A DNA stretch of 64,000 nucleotides from Catonia carolina (Eukaryota; Arthropoda; Insecta; Hemiptera; Achilidae), in assembly GCA_035578175.1 (NCBI GenBank), contig JAQMRL010000001.1, forward strand, positions 237,165,038 to 237,229,037, written 5' to 3'. Both the position numbers and the translations under genes were made by a program. Positions 47,201-59,200 of this stretch are shown in pieces. The stretch's first letter is position 1; each line of letters opens with the position of its first letter. The notes under the pieces are model-generated. The model did no database searches and was not told where the DNA came from. It saw only the letters and a program-made list of their open reading frames with translations.

Positions 47201-50200
47201 AACTTAAAACTTGGCAATTTTCAAATTTGTAAATGTAATTATTTTCTTATTTAGAGATTTTTAAAGAAAATTTTACATATTATTCTGTCTTAAAATTTGA
47301 TATGGGAATTATACGAGATAAATTTTTATATAAGAATAATTTATTTAAATAGTTATAAATAACGCTAAAATAAATTTGTTTTGTTGGTGAATGAACTCTG
47401 TATTAAGATGTTTACGTGACAATCTTCGCGATACTAAAAAATTAAATATTGAAGAAAAATTATAGATAAATTGATATATGAAGACACAATAAAATATAGA
47501 AAATTTACTGCTAAAAAACAAATAAAATATATATAATTTAAGAAAATAATTGAGAAATAGATATAAGAAGACGATACAAGTTGAAATATTAATAATTTGA
47601 AAATTAAGCAGATAAATATATATTATTTAGATCAATATATAATTCAAAATATCTGAACCGATAAGATTCAAGAAGAGAATCATATAATTACGCCAGGTAA
47701 GATCAATCATCGAACATACTAATTAACCAAATTTATTAATGCTCAGAAAATTAATTTTAAATTATATTTTTTTCAAAATTTAAATTTTATTTCTTTATTT
47801 GTACATTGGTATACGATCACAGTTCCAGTTTATAGTACAACACCTCAATCTGAAAAAAATTTAATCATTTCTAGTAAAAAGACAATGTAGAGAAAAATAT
47901 GACATAGTACTTTTTATGAAGTCAAAGTTCTTTATGAACAGCAATCATAATTTTATACTCTATTAAAACAAAATACTTCACATCTTAAAAATACATGTTC
48001 AGAATAACAATCAATAACAAATTATATTATAAAAATTCTAATATTCATAACAAATCTGCCCCCAAGTTTTTTGATTACTTATTTTTATCAATATTCAATG
48101 GTCCTTTATTCTACCGTAATTTATCATAATATTTTATCTAATACTTTAATTAATTTGCCCATAACAGACAGGTGGAGTGTCAAATGATTTACACTCAATC
48201 TGTTAATTGCAGGGCTAAAATAAATATTTCTGTTTCTTGTCACATGGTCAGCCAATTAAATGACTGAATCATTTAAGAACAGAAGAGGTAGAGGTGTAAA
48301 AGACACTAATCAGAGTTATCTCCTCTGAAAGTAATGAATTTCATTATACAGGCAGACCCTGTGGTGAATGAAGTGAAGGTGTCATTTGCAGAGTGGAAAA
48401 TATGTGCTTTTCAGAGGGCCCGGCATGCTGATAAGTGTACTTTTCCATTCAGTGAGGAAGGCAATGGTAAACCACCTCACTCCTCGTTTTACTTAGTAAA
48501 ACCTCTACAGGTTCAAACCAGCCTTTCGGCTGATGACCTAAACAACACGCTTTAATTAACTTAGTAGGAAAAATTACACTGCATATTTAAATAAATTAAA
48601 ATAAATGGTTTTATACCTTGGGCCCAAATATTTGAGTAACTCTGTTAACTAACCAAGGAGGAAGAGTACCCTGTGGATCTGTTTGTGAAATGTAACCAAG
48701 ATCAGTACCTAAAGCTCCGCTTTGTCGCAACAGATAACCTAAAGAAAAACACGGACATAATTTATTAATTTAATCACAGATTAATAAAATTAATATGAAT
48801 CAGGAATACAATACATTTTTTGGATAACAAGAAACTTAAAATCAGATTCTTCTTGAAGGAAACAGAGCCAATACAACATATTTCCGCTTCTATAACGAAA
48901 TCACCGGCTAAATCAGAGTAACAGCACAAAAAAAATTTAACCAACATCATCTTAAGACAAAAATCTGGCAAACATAAACACCAACTCTGTAAAGAATTAT
49001 TTGCATATTTTTTCTATTTAAAAGCTAATTAGGAAAACAAATTCAAACAACTCGTAAATTCACATGTTATATGCCCATAAAGTGAAAATTAGAAAAAGAG
49101 GGATATCCAAAAAGCAATTTAAAAAAATAGATCCCATTACATTACTTTTCACATAGAGCGTGATTATGTATATTGTCAGTTAAGCTCCTAATAGCATGTA
49201 TCTACAAGACATCAACTTCTCAGGTGGATTGAAAAAACTGTCTACTGTTATTATTTTAACAGTTGGATAGTATTAAATCTGTTCTATTAAAACAGCCAGT
49301 TACAATTCCTACTACAATTTTTAATTGCCGTCTATCATTTCCCGATGTCCATCTGTCACATCCAGATGTCAGAAACTACAAGAGATAGCAACAAACGGTT
49401 TTCAGATTCAAAATTTTCACAAAAAGTTAGTAGCATTAGATTGAGTTTGAAGTTCCGTTTTCAACTGAGCCAAAACTGGAAGTCAAGAAATCAAAATCAG
49501 AATTTGGAAACAAAAATAGTGTCATTTGATTTCTCAAAGAGTATATACAGAAATAATTGAGTTTGAAGTTCCGGTTTCAACCAGAAGTAGCTCAGAACCG
49601 GAAGACAAGAAATCAAGTCAGAATTTGGAAACAAAAAAATATTCTCATTCGATTCCTCTTAAAGAAAAGCTTTCTTCCTTAGTTTTTTTTAGGTTTCTAA
49701 GCTACAGCTTAGCACAGCTAAGTCGGCTTGATTCCACTATGAGAAAGGATAACCCGGAGTTCAGTGAACATGCAATGTGACCCCTTGGGCCGACTCCTTT
49801 TCTTTAGAAAAAATTGCTACCAGCCATGAGACGTGTCGTCTCATGAAAGGTATTTTTTTAAATATAAAAATTATTTTTAATTTTAACACAGGAGTGTCAA
49901 TTATCCGAACGTCAGTCATCTGAACAGTCTATTATCCGAACCACCATTAATGGAAAAAAATATATATTTACGCAGAGGCTTTTTCTGCCCTAAAAACTGC
50001 AATACTATGGTGCGAAAAACCCTGAATTTAGTGCTGCTGAAGCAATGTTACTAAAAAAAAGAGAGATATTCCTGCTACAAAAAGTGTTCAATCTTAGTTC
50101 AAAGGAAAATTCATGATTTTAAAAAAATAACTATACAGTACGTAGAAGTCCATTAACAAGTATTTCCTAACGGATTTTACTGTAGTTTATTTCGTTATTT

Positions 50201-53200
50201 TATTCAGTTTTGAAATACTGTATTTTCCGTTTTTTTAATAATCTTTATTATTCTTCGTTTGTAATAATATGCAAAAATTAGTGTTTTTTTTTAACTATTT
50301 TATGTTAGACTATTTTCCTATTAAACATTTAGGTTATATTACATTGTTAAGGTAGTCTACAGTGTATCAAATTATAATATTTAGCGTATTTGATTATCTG
50401 AATTATTTGACTATCAGAACCGATCTGGTTCCAATTAGTTTGGATAACTGAGGCTCCTCTGCATTCTAAAACTCAAAACCAAAAGATTTGTATACACGTG
50501 GTACTAGAGTTTAACCAACAAATGGCAGCATGTACCAGATCTAGTTCCAACTGCAAAGAAATCTTAATTCTGAACTCATGAACAGAATATTTCTAGGACG
50601 TGTGTACAAGTACATACTTTCAAAAAAATTAATGCAAAGGACCATGGTTGAGAACCAACACAGGTAACACTTTAAAACAGCTTTAATTCATCTGAATCAG
50701 AGAAACGGGTTTAATTTTCCAGCCCACACAAGCTTCTGGTAAAATTTTTTATCAGTACAACAAAAATTGATGTACTGGCACAAATTTATAATAAAAGATT
50801 ATACTATTTACAAAGTCATTGATTTTAAGCTAATTATTTCAATTTTTTGAGATAATATAATTATTTAGTAAGATATGATAAACTGAGCAGCACATATAAA
50901 TACATCTTTAAGAGTTATAAAATAATACAGAATTTAAATTAATTTAACAACACATTTGATATACTTGAGACACATATTTTTTTTCAAAATGACTAAAAAA
51001 AAGGAACAATAATAAATTCTAAAAGTTAATTATATAATCTAACCAACCAGTGAGATGTGAAGTAGCACGAACAAAACCTTCTCGAGGTGGATGATCAAAA
51101 TGATAAACAGAATGGTTTAAAATATATTTTTCTGTACCTAAATCTAACCATGATCGCTGAAGAACAAAATCTCTATTAGCAAGCGGTGTAGGACAAGACA
51201 CTGAAACAATTAATATAAATATAACATAATCAACAAAATAATTAGTACTTGTATTATTAACTGGATAATAAAAATTAAAATGAACATGAATTTAAATTAC
51301 TAATCACATGTTATTGTTGTTTAAGTCATCAGCCGAAAGGCTGGTTTGAATCTCTACAGGCTTTATTAAGTAAAATGAGAAATTTGGTGGTTTACAACTG
51401 CCTTCCTCACTGCAAATGACACCTTCACTTCATTCACCACAAGGTCTGGCTGTATAATGAAATATATTACTCTCAGAGGAGATAACTCTAACTAGTGTCT
51501 TTTACACCTGTACTTCTTCTGTTCTTCAATGCTTTTGTCATATAATTGGCTGACCATGTGATAAGAAACGGAACTATTTTTGTAGCTCCGGAACTAGCAA
51601 ATTAAGTGCAAATAATTTATCACTCCACCTACCTAATATCAGCATAATTAATCAAATAGCACAATTTATTTCACTGAAAATGAATAATAATTCCCTTTAA
51701 TCCAGATTAACTAACATTTCTGTAAATTAATTGCCTTCATAAAAGCTGTCATCTGAGCTGACTTGGATAAAGATTAATAAAAATAATCTAAACTTAATGA
51801 AAGGGATACAGTTAAACCGGATATTAACGTAACATAGATGTGATATGAACCAAATATTTTGGGACTTTTAATTAAGAAAGGTTTCTGGCAAGCATTATTA
51901 ATTTCAGTCTGCAGAACAAGCCAGTTTTTGCAGGGGATTTAGTCGATCACACATGCATACATATTGTAACTAATAGCAGAATGATATCAGAATACAATCA
52001 AAAGATTTTCTGGCTTTTATGTAGACTATGAAAAAACATTTGATACAGTTCAGAAGAGGGCGTTCCTAAATGCTCGTAGAAGAAGCCATACCAACAGCAG
52101 ACACAACAAGATAAGTAGCAAACATTGTAATGATCCTACTACAACTAGTTCAAATGTTCAGTGAAACTGACCTGATTAGTATAAACAAAGGAATAAGGGG
52201 ACCAGACAAAATCTCTCCTAAAATAGTTACAGAAGCCTTAGAAAATAACTTAATTTTTTTTTGTGTTTAACATCCAACGAAGATAACTTTAGGGCATAAA
52301 ATAAAGAAGAGGGGCTTTAAGAAGGGAAGTGGTGAAGAAAAGAAAAATATCAACAGCAAATACCTAAACAACTTCCACTTAGCAGACAATAACTACATTG
52401 CTGAAGATATGGATGACCTGAAAGAAATGTAAGTTGAATTAAACAATGTTGCAAAGAGTTATGGTTTAATGATGATCACAACTTAAACAAAGATAACCGC
52501 CAACTACAGTAAGAAAACATAAATCAATCCTGAGAACAAAATTGAAGTTGTAGACAAACGTAAATATACCTTGAACAAAGAATACCCTTAGATAATGAGA
52601 ATCAGTTGGTGGAGGTGAACATATAAATATAGTTTTGCTGGACAACACAGACAATTTAGCTGTGTATTAAAATCAAATTTCCAAATTAAAAAGTGAGTAA
52701 ACAACTACTGTGTTTATCAACTCTGACTCGGTGTAAACATTTCTCAGCTCAGAGTACAGACATGGAGTTTAAATGAGCGAACAATGAGACATTTAAGGAT
52801 TGTACAAAAATATGGAGAGAAGCATGCTGGGAATATGACTATGGGACAAGACGATCAACAGATGAATCAGCCAGAAAACAAGAGTGAGAAACATAGCAGA
52901 ATAAAGAGAAAAAAAATCTATAATCCTTTTCACGGTTGATGAGCTCTGCTGTTCCACGCGTTAAGACCAATCTGTACGTTTTCCAGCGTTGTTAGATTTT
53001 ACGAATGTTTCAGCCAGACAAACATTACCATTACACGCGCATGCGTATAAGAGCTGCACTAGTTCAGTAGTGTCTTGCATTTCGTACTGAACACATCGAT
53101 TATAGAGCGCGTTAACATGGAATACTTTATAATATAATCAGCTGATTGTATAGGTTATAAAATTGTTATTGAAAAACCAAAAAAAATGGCTGATAAAATA

Positions 53201-56200
53201 TATAACAGAGCTATGAGAGCAAGTGTTGGCAACGTTGCTGGGAAGTCATTGGCTAGCTATGAAGTAGGTAGAGCTCATCAGCCCTGAAAAATAGTATAAA
53301 TGTAAATTCGCAGGTCATATCATGAGAACTGAGGACAACAGATGGACAAGGAAAGTAACAGAATGGCAGCCCACAACAACAGGGAGAACCACAAGACCAA
53401 AATCAAGACAGCAATAAATGGAGACAAAATAAACAGCCAGAAAAAGAGTAAAAAAAAATCTGTAAGACGACTTAGATAACTTACTTGAATAATACCCAAC
53501 ATCATTATTAGGATTTAAACACCCAATGTCTTTTGCCTCAATCATATGTTGGTCCCAAACTTTTCGATATTCTGGATCATGTAGAACATCATATATTGTA
53601 TCAGGATCTATATCAGGAAATATTGCTTTTACCTAAAACAAAGATAATGTTAATATTAAAAATAAATCTTTATAATGCATCCTGCAGTTTGAAATATTTC
53701 TATTTCATATAATGAATTAATATAATAATTTCACTAACCTTCTTTTTAAACTGCGTCACCGTTATTTTATTCCTACTTACACGTGTTTCGGTGGATCCAC
53801 CATCATCAGAGTAAATGAAAAATTGAAACTAAAAATTTTTTTCATTTATTTAAAATTTACAGAAGATGATACATCTTAAGTCACTTGTATAAAACTGATT
53901 TAAAATTAATTTATTTTAATTTATCCCTTCTCATATTTACTGTAGATAGCAGCAGCAGTCAATATCACTTCATCATCCCTAAATTTTATCTGTTCATTCA
54001 AAATGTCCTGCTTTTGCTCTTTTAAATATTTATAAATATGGAACATCTCATATTTTTCAATTTTATTTATATTCTCTATATTACATTGTTCTATTATATT
54101 GAAATGTTCATCTATTTTACCAAATTTATGTTTTTCTTCTTTTATATGATTGGTATAGTTAGATATAATGTAGTCACATTTCAGTGCTTTTTTATGTTCA
54201 TTATACCTCACTTGAAAATTACGACTAGTCATACCAATGTAAAATTTTTTACAATCCTCATTACCACAATCTATTTTATACACACCCTTTTTATTGCTTA
54301 GTGTTTCATTTATATTATTTTTAATTATATTTGTGGACAGTAGTTTTTTATTATTACATGTGTATGCGATTTTATAAAATTTATTTAATGTTCTGTATAA
54401 TTTATTGTTAATAGTTTTATTGTATTTTAATGCAATAAATGGTTTATGTTTTATTTTATTATCTAATATACTCATTTACTCTGATGATGGTGGATCCACC
54501 GAAACACGTGTAAGTAGGAATAAAATAACGGTGACGCAGTTTAAAAAGAAGGTTAGTGAAATTATTATATTAATTCATTATATGAAATAGAAATATTAAT
54601 ATTAACTGTAATACACTACAACTAACATGGGCTGCGGGAATAAAATCATGCAGTACAGAATCAACACAAATTATTTATAACTATTCCCAAACAAACAATC
54701 TTCAAAACTGTAGTAAATACGAGAGATGTTGAGTAATTATTAACAAGACATATTAACACACAGAAAAATGGTTTATTCAATAACAATGAAACTTTATAAG
54801 GGTCAAGTTGGCAACCTTGGGAATACTGTTAATCAGCTATTTCATCATAATTAAAATAAATATAACTACTTTTTGTTAATTTTAAAAAGTCAGCTCTGCT
54901 TGAAAAGCGTACGAGCACGTAAGAACACAGAAGAGCAATGTCAAGTGATAAGGTTTCTGTGATCCAAAGGTGTAAAATCACAGAAAATTTACTCAAGAAT
55001 GTTGAAACAAAACGTGGTAAAAAGTGTTTAAATCACGGTAACGAGTCTCGAATGGAAACATCCGGATTCGCCCAACATAAAAAATTCAAAACTTGAGTGT
55101 CAGTCAGCTGGTAAAGTGATTTTGACAGATCTTTTTGTGACTATTATTAATAACAATGTACCATGAACAGTTAGTACTATTCTAACATACTCCAAAAGAA
55201 AACGATACCTGTAATAAAGGCACTCTCTCAAAAGATGTGATTCTCTAGCATGACAACAGCTGCTCCCATACTATTTGGAGAACAAGAGAAATGCTCGGGA
55301 AGTTGGGTTGGAAGTTGTTTTCACATCCTTCTTACAGCCAGACCTCACCCCATTGAATTTTCATTTGTTCACCCCACACAAGACTTTTTATATAGCAAGA
55401 AGTTCGATGACAATAAAGCAGTGAATGAATGAGTGAGTTTTATACAAATGACTGAAGATGCATCATCTTCTGTAAATTTTAAATAAGTGAGATAATTTTT
55501 TTTTAGTTTAAATTTTTTTATTTACTCCGATTTTTGGTGGATCCACCGAAACACGTGTAAGTTAAGAATAAAAATAAAGGTGACGCAGTTTAAAAAGAAG
55601 TTTGGTGAAATTATTATATAAATTCATTATATGAAATAGTGAATGAATGGTTCAAACAGCATGGTAAAGCTATACAGTAGCAATCAGAAAGCTGACAGAA
55701 TGGTGGGACACATAGCTAAATTTAGCTGGAGACTATGCTCCAAAGTATAAGTTTCATTGTCATTGAATACATTGTTTTTTCTCGACACAAAATTGTCCCA
55801 TTAATTATTAAATACCCTTTGTAGAAATTAAGAGTCTAAATTGGATTACATTATAGATCTCATGCCATAATGAATTGATGCACATAACCTTTTAAAAATT
55901 AAATACAGAATAACATTAACTGACATGTAATATTTCATTAAATATTATTATTTCATATATTTCAAGATGATTAAAGTAATTTCATGCATAACAAATCTAA
56001 TTTGCATAATACAATCTACATTTAAACAACTGTGAGCATAGAAAATTAATTTGCGCATTAAAAAATATACAATAAACCAAGTTTTGTAATGCTAACAGAT
56101 TTTTAAAATGTATTAACTCTTTGTATTAAATGTATTAGCTCTTAAAATATAATGGAAAAATTTTCTAATTAATTAATTTCATAAAATATTTGATTTAACA

Positions 56201-59200
56201 ACACTCAGATTGGTTTTGAGAATTGTATAAGAGTAGAAAAACAAGTATAACATAGAACAAAAATAAGACTTCACGTAGGACTGAATAGAAGTAATTGACA
56301 TAAAGAAACTCATGATTGCAGTGACAAGGTGAAGCATTTAAAATATGAACAAATCATTAGGAATAAAAATATCTGAAATAACATAAATTTCATTAGACGA
56401 TAACATTTTTTTTACAGGTGCTTAAATTTATTTGTAGTATTATTAATACTTATTAATATTACTAATAAGTAATAGCACTACAAAAACTCTTTATCTGAAA
56501 TACTTCTTACTATATTATTATGCAAACTTTTGATAACACGGGTTTTACTTTTCAATATCAGACTTAATTTTTTACTTTAAATAAACCTTGTACAGAAAAT
56601 ACGAAAACCAGATTGTTTTTACACAACGTCAGTCAGGCTCCAAATTTTTAATCTTCTATTACAACAAATGTGATGAGTTTATTTAGTCATATCAACATTT
56701 GGTCATTAGTGACTGCTGCTTTAAAATGACCAAAAGCAAAACCATGTTTTGTTCACAAAGACCTTTTGCAGTGCTTTGAAATTTTTTAACTAAGTGGTAA
56801 CTAGCGACAAAACATGTGTTTTTGTGTACAACCCTAAGACAAAATGCTTAAGTGCCGAATAGCACACAGGAGGATCCTGTCACCAAAACCAGGCTTGTAT
56901 AATAAGCAGGTTGAAGGTTAAAGGCATACTTATTGTCTTGTTTGCACCAAGGGGGTGGTCCACCACGAATTTGTACCTGACAGACAAACTAACACTGTGC
57001 TTTCTACGTCAAAGTGCTGAAAAGATTAACAGAAAGGATCAACTGACTGAAGGCTCAACACAGCCGCCAACTGGGATCGGAATCATTACAAAGCACCAAG
57101 TTACATTAGCTTCGTGGTCAACCTGGCCTGGACCGAAATTTCAGCTTCCCCTGCCACCCCTACAATCCTGATGTGGCCTCGGCAGACTTCTTCCTGTTCC
57201 CCAAGAGAAGAAAGCCCATAAAGAACATCGCCATGGGACTGTAACAAAGGTGGCTTTGACAAGCTGCTTAAAGGATATTCCAGTGAAGGATTTCCAGAGC
57301 ACCTTTCAAGCATGGATAATTCATTGGCAGACGTGTGTTAACGCACAAGGGTCATATTACCTGAGACAAATATCCTGATTTTGCAAAACAAAATGACACA
57401 TTTCAATTTGAAACTTACTTACTTGTACGTAGACCAACACTAAACTAGTTGACACAGTTAAAAAGGAAGGTTAGTGAAATTTATTATATAAATTCATTAT
57501 ATAAAATAGAATTAATTTCAAACTGCAGGATGCATTATAAAGATTTATTTTTGAATGAAAACTACCTATACATTTATAAACACTTATACTTAACTTTTTC
57601 TTATTTTCTGTGTATTAATCAATAGAAATATGTACATTCTAATACTTCTGTATTAATTTAAAAGAACATAGAGAAAATTGGAATAAACAAAAAAAAACCA
57701 TAATCTTCAGATCAAGTTCAGACTACAGATTACAGCTGACTTCAAGAGCTTCTACGAAGAACAAAACCAGAACACTGAATAGATAAAAGAAAAAATAAAA
57801 GTGGAAAGATGGGCAACAAAAAGAGCTTCCATAGATGTCTTGAAGTTACTTTACATAGATTAAAATGGCTGTAAAACAAGGAAAACATTTAATTTATAAA
57901 CCAAATATGTAACTGGATAACATTTCACCCATTACTTGAATTTTTTTTTAATGAATGGCAAATAATTTGAAAATTACCATAGTAGTATTGAATATGGTTG
58001 TAAGGTTTTGTAACAAAATAACTTACAGAAACACTAAAATATGTAAGGTGCTTATCAAAGTCTAAGATGTAGGTCTTGCCATTCCGTATGGTGGACACAG
58101 CCGGGGTTGTCTAAAAATAATTTTAAGCTATTACTAATAGCCTACAATAAACTATTTATTCTACATTCACGAATAATGGTTGGCCAGTAAACAGACTGTA
58201 CCTCGTCGTGATATTGGTAGAAATAGTATTATTTCAGCAGAATGGAGGAAGCAAATTCACACACCATATGAAATAGTACCATCTGTACACAATATAAATC
58301 TAACATATGTCTTTTAAATGTCTACAAAAAATACAAAATTGAATAACTTCATAAATCAATATAGAACAACACTGTTGTGGTGTTTAGATTACATCAACAT
58401 CTGTTACAACAAAATGAAAGGAAATACTTGTTGGTTAGGTATTCAACACAGTTAAGAGGTTAAAATAAATTTATGCTACACAAATTATTTTAAATTATAT
58501 AGTAAACATAGAATTAAGTAAAAAATACTAACAGAATTGTGTCATACACCCAAATATCAGAATACTAATGTTAGTGAACAGTGTTTTTATTAGAAACTAA
58601 GATAATTATCATTAAGATATTAAGTAACGCAATACTGTACAGGTAGCCCCAGTTCAATTGAGTATTAGTGATCACAAAAAAAAACTAAACATAAATCTAT
58701 TAGTAAAGCAATTATAATGTCAGACTAACACACTACAAAAGCAATTTATGTATTATTGTTAAATTCCTGAATACCTTCACCAAAATTATGATTGCTACCT
58801 GAGTATTAAAAAGATACCTTTTTTTAAGTAACTGAGCAGATTCTTCCAGAGCAGCCGTTGTTTACACACTTCATCAAGAACCAACAGGGAAACTCACTGG
58901 ATAATATTTTAAGCAAAAAATAAAGTATTAAAAATATACCTATAATATCTATACAAAAAAAACAATATAAGAATGTTAGCTTAAAACATAAAACAAATTT
59001 GAAATAAATAGCAAATTTTAGCCGCTTATTTAGATATTATGCAAATAGATACTAAAAAACTAAATATATTTCAAAATAAACTTTACTTCGAAAAATACAT
59101 TTTGCTGCGGTACTTTCTGAAAAACGTATTGATACGAGCACAAACTGAATACATACTTTGAAAAACTTAACAATGCTATTTAAGCATGATGAAATAATTT

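Larger units (their letters stand above)
53659..54595 (-). mobile_element. Penelope-like element, 5'-truncated, with inverted hammerhead-bearing ends
   Basis: The 9-bp duplication TTAATATTA lies at 53650-53658 and 54596-54604. The ends 53693-53815 and 54475-54597 are perfect inverted arms of about 123 bp, overlapping the right duplication slightly. Between them one frame encodes the linker and GIY-YIG endonuclease; the reverse transcriptase is absent. Inverted terminal repeats, hammerheads and GIY-YIG are all known traits of Penelope-like elements. The downstream tail ends tgcattataaagatttattt. Confidence 0.85.

Noticed and set aside
49526..49780. 84-codon frame in repeat D
   Set aside because: Low-complexity translation of a dispersed repeat; not kept open in the other copies.
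53315..53545. Minus-strand frames with hydrophobic [13 protein letters not shown] stretches
   Set aside because: They read through the STARD10-like donor into the opposite strand of a LINE remnant; not a membrane protein gene.
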